A stretch of DNA of 64,000 nucleotides from Euwallacea fornicatus. Its lineage: Eukaryota; Arthropoda; Insecta; Coleoptera; Curculionidae. The position numbers were made by a program, and so were the translations under genes. The stretch spans positions 2,976,001 through 3,040,000 of the forward strand of contig NC_089561.1 of assembly GCF_040115645.1 (NCBI RefSeq), written 5' to 3'. The first letter of the stretch is position 1. Each line of letters opens with the position of its first letter. Positions 10,675-22,138 of this stretch are shown piece after piece. The notes beneath the pieces are model-generated. The model was not told where the DNA came from, ran no database searches, and saw only the letters and a list, made by a program, of their open reading frames with translations.

Positions 10675-13020
10675 TTAAGAGTTGCTTTCTTAGCTTATGT
10701 AGACGAGTATAAAAATTTAAGCTCAAGTGAAAAAGGAGAACATCGATTGCAGTAGATTTAGATGGCCCAAAATCTCCCGTTTAAACGGTTCAATTTTGAC
10801 AATTTTCAAATGCAATTAGAGATCTAGAAAATTGCTAAAATAATCCTTTTCGGAATTAGAAAATTATTAATTGATAATGATTTAAATAGGGAGAGTAAAA
10901 ATGTCAAAAAAGGAGCAATGGTGGATAAGTGCCAGTTCGCATCGCCACGGGCAGGGGAGGATATCAGTCATTACAAGTTGTAATTTGAATACCAAAAACC
11001 CTTTCACTTTTCGATTAAAATGTTAGTGCATATACTAAAATTATTCAATCAGCCGCACCTGAAATGTTAAACATTTTGCAAACTGGGACCCTATATTTTC
11101 TTTTGAAAATCGTGATCAACATTAAGAGTCAATTTACCTATTTAAATATTATAGTAAGTATAATATTGCAATAAACAAGTACATCAACAACGCAAACCTT
11201 CTGTTATATTAGTACGTGATCTAATGTAAACATATCTTCTATTGATGTATCGTAACATCACATGATAATTGTGTTCTATACAGCAAACTTACTGAGTGAC
11301 ATTTAATATTTTTCCATATCATATCTGCGTCGGCAATCATCATATACCATGCTACGATACCAATCATACGATATCAATGTGATATCAATGGCATACGTCT
11401 AGGCTAAATGGGAAATATCGATTTGCCTTTAGAACACCTCTAAATAAGGGTGGAGTTTTCCACTGCTTGGAATTGACTCTTAGGATATATTAAAAGCTCC
11501 TAATCCTATAAATACACTAGATTACCATGTAGTTTCATGCAAGAGATTAGATAGGTCATTTACTGGAAATGTTGACACCACGAGTTATAAGTACAGGGTC
11601 ACAGGGTTATTAGTGTAAATATTGATTAATACTGGCGACTGCAGCAGAGAGCTCGTATATAAAATTACGAGAAAAAATGCACATTCAAAGATAATGGTAT
11701 GAAAATATTCTGCATGGTTAAGGTCCTACAGAAATGTATATTTTTTACCATTTTTATAATGTGTGAATTCATCGATCTACAACAGAAAATTGTCTTGATT
11801 AACAATACAACTAATTGGATTTCACGAAGCATGGAGCACATAGATTTGCCAATTTATTGCATTTTACAATAGTTAATAATTTTGCCATGATTTTTTTGGT
11901 AGATGAATAGATATGTAGGTTTATTCTTCGGTCATTAAATCAAAACTATTGCTAGCTTTATTGCAGACAATTTCGCAAATCAATTGAGGCGATAGTTTCG
12001 CTTAATTTCTTGTTATATATCGAGGTATCTTTAGAAAGTTGAGTTCGTGGTTGGGTTAATTTTAGATATCTAGAAAAGGCTCTGTTTAAAGTGTCTGAAA
12101 CCTACTCAAAACTCGATGCACGATCTGATGCTCTAGCTGCTCTAACTGCATTTACTGCTCCGGAGCGATATTTGACAATTTCATGTACTTATGTGTTTTA
12201 GTTCTGATAATCCAAAAAAGTTTTTAAAAGTATTCATTGATTGGAATTATGATGTAAGTTTTTCCAAGATTTTTTTCTTCAAGTGTTAGCTCGGGTACTT
12301 CTCAGACTATCGTCTTATATATTATTTGAATTTCATTAGAAAAGCTTCGCCTTGCGGGGGAATTACGGATATGCTACTTTAGTGACTACAGCAAGTTTAG
12401 GTTTGCTTCTTCTTAACATGGAGAATTTTGAGGATTTTCGACTATTACCAATCTACTAAAATGCTAAAAATCCCCATTAATTCAGTTGGTATGATTGTTC
12501 ACTTTTCGTTCGCAAAACGTTTTGTTTAAAGTGTCTGAAACTTGCGTTCATCATTTTTATGTATTTAACATGTAACACATAAAATTTTGATTGAGACATA
12601 AATATCGCATCTCAAGCGTGAAGAGAAATGGTTTGGTAGCTGCCACAGTGATATAATAGTTGATGCGATCTTGATTAAAGAGGAATTTAGTTCCACCCTC
12701 GTCGAGGGTCAAATGGCAATTTTTCTTCTTTGGTTACGCAGAAATTCAATCTACACAAAACAAAACTGTCGTTGGTTACTAAATTTAAAGCCATAATTGA
12801 AATTTATTGAGCATCTTTATTACCGATAATTGGACACTTGAATCGATATCAGTTTCGTATAAGGCGGCCAATAAATTAAGATATTCGTTGGCGGCGGTTT
12901 AAACTGGATATTGATCCTGCTAAGATAACAATGTGCACCATTTACAATATAAATATGACGTAGTTTCAACAAGCTAGTGCCACACCCTCGTCAAAATCCA
13001 TAGACATGAAATTCCTTCTT
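10675..13020. other. Gene-free stretch
   Basis: No gene or domain. A short block, TGTTTAAAGTGTCTGAAAC, occurs twice in direct orientation (~12085 and ~12525). Nested GATATCAAT repeats lie around 11370-11395. Confidence 0.45.
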
Positions 13021-13275
13021 TAGCTTCCGTGTCTGAGTAATCCTCGTCCTTTCGTGACGTCACCGAGGCCACACCAAAGGCACAGTCTGTGACGTCAATC
13101 CTCGCCCTCACCCCCAGCAAAAGGGAACGCGGCAGGGCCAGTTAGGGCCTTTCGGGAGTTCTGTGTCGTCAGGTATTGATTTTTGCATCCCTGTTTGTTT
13201 TCAGTTTCTCTTCGCAGTTGGCGGTTTGCCAAAGGGGCATTAAACAAACCATTAACCGTGTTTGGGTATTTTGCA
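13021..13275. promoter_or_regulatory. GC-richer patch with two palindromic CRE-like sites
   Basis: Two perfect TGACGTCA palindromes lie 35 bases apart (13055-13062 and 13090-13097) in a patch clearly richer in G+C than its flanks. TGACGTCA is the full CREB/ATF element. No gene start could be tied to it within the window, so a promoter or enhancer role is inferred only from the motif pair and composition. Confidence 0.35.
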
Positions 13276-13800
13276 TCCTGCAACTGCGTCGTAGCATCAA
13301 TCTATTAAAAAAATACTGAAAATCTGGGTCACAACGTAGGTATCGTAAAGTGCGAACTTGAATGCTTCAAGTCGTGAATGCAGCGGATTTTGTTTACTCT
13401 TGCTGCGATCGATCAAACCGTTAGAAATTGACGAACTTTCACCTTGAAATTATTTTTTTTGGAAATTCCAGGAAGATATTTATATATTTTTAATCAAAAT
13501 TAAGTTTAATTGCTTTATTTTCAATGAGATAAGTATTTATGACGTTACTGTGCTCTACTTCCTATCCCGATTTTGATGCTTGATTTCCTGCCCTAATCTA
13601 TTTTCCTGTCGCACATATTGACAATTCAAATTGGATAAATTTTGAGCTTTTAGTGTTTATCCAGAATTAGGTACAATAAATATGAAGTTAATAATAACAT
13701 TACAAAATTGATATTTGCAGCCGTTCAACGGGTTTTGAGTTGATTACTACAGATAGATAAAGCAAGATATTGAGCGTAAATGTATACGTAGTTATACAAT
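13276..13800. other. Intergenic, nothing recognised
   Basis: No gene. A segment near 13735-13790 (GTTGATTACTACAGATAGAT) resembles 15085-15130 in the same orientation, bracketing the foldback structure that follows. Confidence 0.4.
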
Positions 13801-13879
13801 TTTTTTTGATCGATTAATGAAGCGATCTCGAAAACTAGCAGAGTTGCGAATCGATTAAATGGAGATAGAATTGCAGTTT

Positions 13880-14960
13880 CAGAGGACCAATTTAAAGCCA
13901 CTTTTGGTTCTTCAAAATAGTCTGACTTATTAGGTATTTAATCAAAACCATTGTTTTTTCGATTCCTTTTAATCGATAAGTCTTGTTTCATTGGTTTCAG
14001 AGAAATTGTTTAAATACAAATATGGCAAAAAAAATTGCCCTGAAATAGACAGGCTAAACAGATTTTTCTGACAGCTTTGAGATGTGACATAAATTAGTCT
14101 TTTTTATGCAAAGCGTAAAAGCTCATGACTTATTTAAAAAGGTAATTTTGTAGCTTTAAAATGATATCAATGACAAGACAATTATTTCTCAAAATGGCGG
14201 GCTTACAGCCGTTTTTTAATCGATTATTGCAATTTTAAGGTAATTGTCTATGAAATCGTGCATATTGATTTATTATTTTTTTGACACTGACAGCTTACAT
14301 CGTTTAAAAAGTATTTAAAATATTGATTTGCAGCTCGAACAATGTTTAAGTTACGTCGAATATAATACTCGAAAATATCCCGCTTTTCCAGATTTAAAAA
14401 AATTCATTTCAAAAACTTATGCCCACATAATAAATTCTCGATTTAAAAAATGTTTTATCAACGTAATTTAAAACTTGAGGTCATATGTAGCTTAAACGAT
14501 GTGAGTTGTCAGTGGCAAACAAATAATAAATCAATATGAATGATATTACGACCAACTATGTTGAAACAGTAATATCGGTTTAAAAAAAGGGTGTAAGTCC
14601 GCCATTTTGAAAAATAACGCTGTACCCATTGGCGGTATTTTAAAGCTCGGAAAAATACCTTTTTAAATAAATGGTAATCTCCTATGCTTTGCATTAAAAA
14701 AAAGTAAGTTTGTGCCATATTTAAACAATAACAGCTATAAAAAAAACTGGTTAGTCCATCTTTTTCAAGGCAAAATTATCTCGCATAATTTCTCTAGAAC
14801 CAATAATTACACGGCTAAATCAATCAAAAGAAAGCACCAAAATTTGGTTTTTGCTAAATAATGTCTAAACAGGAACTTTTTCAAGAAACCTGAAAGTAAC
14901 TTTAAATTGGTCCCTTAAAAGTGCAAATTTTTCCTTATTTAACCGACTTCGTAGCTACGC
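13880..14960. mobile_element. Large foldback element, arms of ~450 bp
   Basis: The left arm (~13880-14320) and right arm (~14490-14960) are imperfect inverted copies. Matched landmarks are GGACCAATTTAAAG (~13883) against CTTTAAATTGGTCC (~14901); TATGCAAAGCGTA (~14106) against TGCTTTGCATT (~14683); CAAAATGGCGGGCTTACA (~14191) against GTAAGTCCGCCATTTTG (~14594); and GACAGCTTACATCGTTTAAA (~14290) against TTTAAACGATGTGAGTTGTC (~14492). The loop is ~170 bases. No transposase is encoded. The minus-strand ORF at 14509-14718 is a by-product. Confidence 0.65.
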
Positions 14961-15069
14961 CAATGTTTGAAATCCCTTCACTAATCATCGAAAAAAACTT
15001 ACCCTGTATGTTTGGCATGGATAGGGATAAATCGATCGTATGCCCATCTTAAAAATCTGTTTTGCGGTC

Positions 15070-16589
15070 ATTTTACCAGTTGCAGTTGATTATTAAAGAT
15101 AGATAGAGAATTAAATATTGACTATAAATAGCTGATAAACAAAACATTAAAGCAGATTATTGAAGAAATCAAGTAAGAAATCACGTTTGGTTCTCAAAAA
15201 TGAGCAAACTTAATATATAAAACAAATAGATAAAAAAAACTTCTATTTTGTGACAGAGCGACTGCAAAATCATTCTTTGCGGGTGTGAAAGTGCGCCTGC
15301 TTCCTTTTTCGCCCTTGTCGCAGCCCAAATTAAATATACAGTGGATCCAAGGATGCTGAAATGTAAAGATCTCGGAAATGATAAGAGAGACAATGGCGGT
15401 TAAATGAAGCGAAAGGTCCGCAATAAACAGACATTGTATGTATCATTTCTTGAAATAAGATATCTCTTTTCATGTTAGCGATATTTGAGATAACGTGAAT
15501 ATTTGATTTTATTTACATTTATATAAGTTCACATGGACATTTTTTTTAGATCTATGTGAGTACGACTGGAATTTTTACGTTCAACACTTTTCATGCTTTA
15601 CGAAATGCTATAAAATCACATATTTTACACCCGATCTACATATGTATCTCTTATGGTTTTCGAAATTCTCATATCGCTTTATATCATTCACTTTTAAATG
15701 GATTAATAGAGAAATCAGCAAACTTTTCAAAACGTTCAAAGTACGAAAAAAAATGTGCAAAAAAGAGACTTATGCAAGAATCCTGAAAAGACCTTCATAC
15801 TGACTCATTTTTCATTCAAATTTCGTTCAATGGCAGTTGTAAATGAAATGTTACTTATTATTAAGTAACCTTAAGTAATTCATGCATTTTATTAAATAAA
15901 TTGATAACAACGTTCTTGTGCATAAATGGATTCAGTAATTAGGTTGTATTATGGCTCCAACAACAACCAACAAAGGGTAACAATATGCTCAACCTCTTGT
16001 TCAAGTATTGATTATTCTATTCTTGCCCTGAACTCTTGAACGAAATTAGCATGGAGCTTTTAAATTATTTATTTGTTTAAGGTGGAAAGCTGTATTTATG
16101 GAATGGGTGATTATTAATCAGTTAACGCACTTTCTGAATAATTAAAGGTTGAAAGCAAAATGAAAAGTAGGTGATAAGGAGAGAGGCAGTTCAACTAATT
16201 AATCATACTGGAAGAAATTATTCAAATTTGGTACTCGGTGGATCAATACAGTGGAAAGTGATGGGGGTTCGTATTTATTGGATAGTTCTACAAACTCAAA
16301 TTTCGCTCTCTATGTGAATTATCTAATACACAATAACAGAGATATATAAGTCGAGGTTAAAAAAAATAAAATAAAAAATTCTTGTTCCTTTTTTCAGGTT
16401 TAATGGCCGTTTTTAGAGCACCTGCCGAATCCCAACCCGTATGGTAACACTGCATTCAGTAAATTAATATTTGTTTACTGAGACATGAAAGTTGCTGAAT
16501 TTCCTTAAAATTATCCCATCCCAGATCGAACTTAGCAGGTCTGGAGTACTGGGCGAAAATTTTAATCACCCTCTATGCTCCAAATATAT
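15070..16589. other. Gene-free stretch
   Basis: No domain-bearing ORF. The ORF at 15556-15786 is low-complexity and unsupported. AT-rich throughout. Confidence 0.45.
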
Positions 16590-17033
16590 CGCAGACTATG
16601 AAAGTCCCGCCACCTTTCCATAGGCAAGTAAGTTTTGGAAAAATGGTGAAAGATAGGAAAACACTACAAGAGACCAGTAGGCTAAACAGTTGAAGAATGA
16701 ATTTTAATTTTGTGTCAGAATTTATACAGGGCGTTTCAGAAAAGATACACAGCATGAGGTAATATATGACCTAAAAAAGCGTAACACCCTGTATATGGCT
16801 ATCGACAATATTGACATTTCGTTGTAGAGGGTTTTACAGAAAGTAGATGTATGAAATTTGAAATTTTTAACTCAAGGCGTACGTGAGAAAAACGCAAAAT
16901 ATGAGAAAAATGTGAAACACTCTCTATATCGAAAATGGTGCATTTTTAGCCACGGGTTTACTAAAATTTATTTATTATTTTGCAGAATACTATTACCCCT
17001 TGACCTATCTCCATTATGACATATTACATCCTG
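16590..17033 (+). mobile_element. Dispersed repeat, family A, copy 1 (truncated)
   Basis: Related along its length to 25157-25761 (same strand) and 40905-41363 (opposite strand). Shared blocks include AACACCCTGTATATGGC (~16784), AGATGTATGAAATTTGAAATTT (~16847, first 20 bases conserved), CGTGAGAAAAACGCAAAATA (~16881) and the 3' part AGTACTATTA/AATACTATTACC. No coding capacity was found. Confidence 0.6.
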
Positions 17034-17620
17034 GACGTCTCAAAAGCAGTGGGAATCCTTTTTAGGTGCATAGAGATTTCTTCAGCTTAAAAAATGAAAA
17101 TTGCTGAAAATATCTAAAAATAATTTCTCCAAAAGACGTAAGTCCAGCATATTTTCACAGCTCAAATTTGTTAATGCAGTACATATGTACGTGAAATTTG
17201 GCATCGGCACATAACTATTAGTATTTTTCAAGTCCAGTGCCAAACAGATGCATAAATATTTAAGTTTAAAAATGAAGAAAAACACGTCTCAAGTATTTAA
17301 ATAATCATCCATCATCTGCACACGTTCAGGAACCCAACTGTTACTTGTTTATCAAGATACTAAAATTCGTTGTTGCTGCGTAAGAGTGGTACTTATTGTA
17401 CAATATTGAATATGTGGTAATCTGTGTTAGAACTGCTAATTGGAAGCGCACATACAGAGAAATTTAAAATAATTTATTGCATTTGCATTTCCCGGTATAA
17501 GGTAACCTGCGAAGAGTTTCTTGACTAACGAAATACATAGTTGTTGAAATAATGGTGATACAAAATTTACTTAAAACTATCTAAATGATTAGGAAATTTC
17601 AATTTCTTATGGATAAAAAG
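17034..17620. other. Intergenic, nothing recognised
   Basis: No gene. The ORF at 17082-17285 (minus) has no domain-like content. Confidence 0.4.
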
Positions 17621-17626
17621 CTAATC

Positions 17627-18115
17627 TCTTTTAATTTCTGTGATACGGGATCAGTTTGATATCTTTTTTTGCGATTTTTTTGCTGTCGAAATTCGAAAAA
17701 ACCACCTGTTCAAATCCCTAGGACCTTGATGGTGATATCAGCGATCAATATAGGACACATGTCAATCCATTAAACTGATAAACTGATAAACAGCACACAT
17801 TTAAATTTTTTTCCGAAAATATTCAAAGAGGGGAAGTACGCATTTTTCGCCACTTTTCAAATTCTGAGCAACGACAACTTAACCCATACGCTTGGGGTTT
17901 CGAAAACATCTCAAATCAAACCCTGACAAACCGCACGGCACAATCTCTTCTAGTTTCTCAGATATAGGGTTACTTTGATACTTTTTTTTTGCGATTTTTT
18001 GGTGCGATTACCAACGAAAATGTCGTTCTTCATTAGATGCCACATAGTTTAATTGCTAGATACATTAACGTAATAAAGAACATCAGAAAAAATGTGTTTC
18101 ATTCAAAAACTACAA
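17627..18115 (+). repeat. Direct duplication of ~315 bp period, diverged
   Basis: A block near 17627-17700 (CTCTTTTAATTTCTGTGATA then TTTGCGATTTTTT) recurs at about 17945-18015 (CTCTTCTAGTTTCTCAGATA then TTTGCGATTTTTT). The sequences that follow each block remain loosely alike (TTAAACTGATAAAC against TTTAATTGCTAGAT). This is probably a tandemly duplicated repeat. Confidence 0.45.
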
Positions 18116-21100
18116 GTCAATGATCAATTAACAAGGTAAATTGAAGCTTTTTAGAGGACTCTTGCGAATATATGGATTTTTAATCGTTTGTGTTTTTGCA
18201 AACCAGCACATTTTGAAAACAACATTGTTTTTACTTTACCCATCACCCAGGTTCGAATCCAAAATAAATTACCTGCCGAATATGTGTAGATACGCATTAA
18301 CAAAACACGCAGCGTCCCAGAAATGGACTGTCCATGTTTGTTGTCACGTACACGTAGCGTCTCGAGTCAATCAATATACTACATATAATACGATACCAAT
18401 GGCAGTTTAATTCATACGAAGATTAATGGTTTGAATTAAGCGCCTTAACAGTGAAGAATGGTAAAGACTAGTTAGAAGGATTTTAGGGTTTACCTACGTA
18501 TATTTCGATTATACTATACTGCCAAACAACTATCCGATTATCTTCACAAAAACCTACCATATCGGCCATTTATTCATTAGAGAACGGTAGTATTGATCTC
18601 AAAAGAAACAAGTGAAAAGAAACTTAAAAAAATTTTAATACATTTTTATGACATTTTCCGTAAGTGACATCAGCGTTCACATCGACAAATATTGACTCAA
18701 ATTAGCTTATGGGTAAAAATCTCGTAAGCGAATAGAGATATCGAGATTAAACGAGAATACCTTTTTTTGAGAAAAAATAGATGCTCTTTCATCATATTGA
18801 GTAAAATTCGACCTTAGTTATACTCATAAAAAAATATGACCAAGTATACCGAATCGTTGGGTTGTAACTAAGTCCTCCAGGGGCTACGTAAAAATTAAAT
18901 CAAAATTCTTACTTGGCATCTTACGAAACCTACGTATACCAATTTTGGTGTTGATGCTATGCAAACACAAAAAGTTACTAAAGAATGTTAAATTAAAACT
19001 TTAACCTTTAACATCCTGTAATTCTGAACCAGTGACATTCATATAAGGTATGTAGGTTCCAATTGTTATATTTTGGAGTTGCCATGTTCTATTCCCAATA
19101 AGTCGCCCTGTATAATTTAACCCCACGGATGGAAATTCTTGACAAAAATTACTAGTAATGGTGAATGAATTTGATCTCCGGCAATTCATGTTTCAGGAGA
19201 AAACTCTTGGATACATTTTCCATTATCTTGAAAAAATAAGTACGCTGTGCTAACTGCCTGGATCCTCAACCTGAATTGGAGCACATGCTCTTTTTGTATG
19301 CACCTCAATTTCATATTATAAACCAGTAAATGTCGGTTATAAGGAAACTTTATATGGCGGCACCCAATGCAATCTGGTATTAAAAGTCTGGCTCTACATT
19401 GGATTATCCGCATTAAACCGACTGGATTAGATGTTAAAACTGCGGCGCCAACGGGACGCCGTTATTTTTCTTGGCATGTTATCAATTACCATCACTTGTC
19501 TGAGTTGCGGTGTTTTCGAATTAAAAATATTTTTTCAAACTGCATTAATCATTGAATGTTTGGTCTAATTTTGTTTGGCATAATATCCTTGTGAGAATTG
19601 AAATCGGCTGGGTTATTTGAGAAATGCAAGTGGGATAATGATGGTTCACTTTGGTGCCTACTTTCGTAACTTCTACACTAAAAGTGGAAGAACTACTGGC
19701 CTGATGGTGTTAAGTATTAATTAAAACGGATATTACGAAAAAAGTATTTTTGTCATTTTTTCACGAAATCTTCGATGATTTACTACGCAGAGTTTCTCGC
19801 AAACGAGGAACGCCTCATATTTGGTTAGAACTTTAGGCTGATTCCATTTCATCCTACACTTTCCAAATTGATCGCATAATACCATTTGCTGGATGGAGAA
19901 ATGTCCTACATACAAAACACTATTTGTAGTTCGAAATTTGTATTTAAAATTGGTCTTCGCGGTTTTAAGATGGGCAGCATAAATAATAAAATTATGGTAT
20001 TCAAGTACCCATTCTAGCTAATCATAAACGCTGCATTGCAGCTTCCAGAATTCTGTGCCTCACATGGATCAAGTGGAAACAAGAGCAGGTGCAGCAATGA
20101 AATCTACGTTAGGATATAGACCTCTCTTTCATTTTATCGTTATTCTCCAAAAACAACCTTTTAATTCTGTTCAACGAACATTACACTTCCCAAAATTGAC
20201 CACTCGCACTGCTCTTCTGAAGACAAAGGACCGAAAATTTTGAAAATCAGCGATGGTTCAACGCCTAATGAAGGGGTCCAAAAGAAGAAAAATATGGACG
20301 ACTTCGAAGAAGCTTCAAAAAAGTGAGACTCGGTGTATATTTGAGGAGAGCAAGATATCGTTTTTCGAGTCAGAGGGATTTCGAAAATTCTGGCACCAGT
20401 AGCAAAAGCAGAATGTTTTCCTAGTTTAATAAGTTTTCTTGAAAATCTATCAGTAAAAGCAATGGAAGCAGTTCTATCAAGAGCACAAAAGCAAGAAAAA
20501 TATCCAAACCAACGTCCGATATAGAGACCTTAAGGACTCGATAGAGTCCATTTATAAAATACTGTAGTTTTTCATAATATCACATGTACATATATTTTAG
20601 ATGTATATATAATATTAATATATTGTCGTGAATTACCTGATGAGCTAAAATATATGTTAAAAACTGTTGAAAATTGAAATAAAAATAAAGCTTTGATACT
20701 ATCAATTTTCCCAACCTTTCCTTATACGTCTAAAAAAAATGTAGAATAAAAAAAATCTAAAACTATCATAGAGTGGTAATGAGCTGAGTGGCTCTAATTA
20801 AATAGACAGAGCCGCTTTATTTAAATAGCTGCCCTTTTCAAATCGGGCTATATAGGCCATCTTAAATTCAATCCTCACCGTTAAGATCTCGAGAACTAGA
20901 GAAGATACAAAGAAGTTTAAATCGGGGCAAAATTGTACCAATGCCATACCTGTGCTTCATGGAAATGAGAAGCTAAAAGCAAAGAATTTACGGAAAAGCA
21001 AAAGTAATATCATTAAGGTTTTTAAAACAACGAAAATACAGAATATGAACCTTGAGTATCTAAAATTAACATTGAACTTGTTTTTATGGAATAAATCTTA

Positions 21101-21780
21101 AAAATTTTCGTGGGCGGTGGGTATTAAAGGCTCGACATGTTTCAGGAAAACAATAATTTTCGCCAAAGCTCAATTTTCCCCACTACCTTTATTTACTCGC
21201 GTATATAAAAACTTTCCAGCAACCGTTTTTATCACTTTCATTGAAAAGCAACAATAATTGATACATGATGACTGGGTAATTGTGCCCTTTTAACATGAAT
21301 AAGCAATTGCTGCACCTGTTCCCGAGATATCGAAGCTTAAAGTTTGATATTTTTGATTGGTGTAAAAATAGCGCCCCTGCTGCGCGACTGCTCCTAGACA
21401 TTTTTGTGAGCTCTTCAACATAAATTTTCAACCTGGATGCATTTGAGTGAACATCTACGGCCTCATTGAAGCCCTGATTTAAACCCTTTAGATTTCCTTC
21501 AAAATCGTAAAAATAGGTACTAACGTGATGGTGCAACAGCGTTTATGCAGGTTTATATATAGAGCGCATTGAGGCGATTAATTTGGGATATTTTTCCAAG
21601 ACCACTGTTGTACGAGTTCCCCAGGTATCGGCAGTTCGGCAACTTCGAAAACTGGCAAAAGACAGTTTTTCAGAAGAGTTCGAAATTTTTGAGGTACCAT
21701 TGGATGCTTAATAGCGTAACATATCGAACCTAAATATCTTAATTGGGGTCCTATAATCTTGAACAAGCAGATTTAAAGAT
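18116..21780. other. Gene-free stretch with scattered unsupported ORFs
   Basis: Several ORFs of 60-115 aa occur (18141-18410, 19001-19555, 20055-20243, 21189-21766) but none shows a domain, splice-linked partner or codon bias. The repeat at ~18605-18715 pairs with ~6125-6215. Confidence 0.45.
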
Positions 21781-21825
21781 GGCGTATTACTATGTGAGTG
21801 TTTAATGATAGCCATTATTCCCTAA

Positions 21826-22010
21826 GGGACCCGTTTACGCCCCAGACCTCAGGCGAGGGGCGCAAGTCTAATTTGTTGTCCGTCAATTATCTTTTTTGGG
21901 CCTCTGGAGGCTTCGCCGATACAAAATGTTATGGACGATAAGGGAGGGGCAGGGAGGGAGGAAGGTAGGAAGGGGGGGGGCGGTTGTCATGACAACATGC
22001 GCAACTTAAT
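21826..22010. promoter_or_regulatory. G-rich block with perfect 14-bp palindrome (X-box-like)
   Basis: A GC/purine-rich block downstream of the lipase 3' end contains a nine-G run and the perfect palindrome GTTGTCATGACAAC at 21983-21996. This resembles the RFX X-box (GTTGCCATGGCAAC type), with T and A replacing the central C and G. A binding role is inference only. Confidence 0.3.
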
Positions 22011-22093
22011 TGAGATTTTATTTCCTGCAGATCTCTCATTATTGCCTCTGATGCTGTGCGATCCTTATTTAAGTTCAATCAACAAACTGAATA

Positions 22094-22099
22094 TTTATT
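22094..22099 (-). terminator. Polyadenylation signal of lipase gene
   Basis: TTTATT on the plus strand gives AATAAA on the minus strand, 40 bases past the lipase stop. A second candidate lies at about 22126. Confidence 0.5.
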
Positions 22100-22138
22100 C
22101 ATAAGTAAGTGGTCATGAACGAACATTTATTTATTAAT

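Noticed and set aside
14509..14718. 69-aa minus-strand ORF
   Set aside because: Falls in one arm of the foldback structure; no domain.
18141..18410. 89-aa ORF with a hydrophobic N-terminus
   Set aside because: Starts at TTG, has no recognisable domain, and sits beside a diverged repeat.
20055..20580. Possible coding stretch 20055-20580
   Set aside because: Several short frames with mixed composition but no domain and no consistent exon chain.
21189..21766. Two minus-strand ORFs (115 and 62 aa) near the lipase
   Set aside because: Neither resembles the lipase nor any domain I know; no phase-consistent splice joins were found. A decayed gene cannot be excluded.
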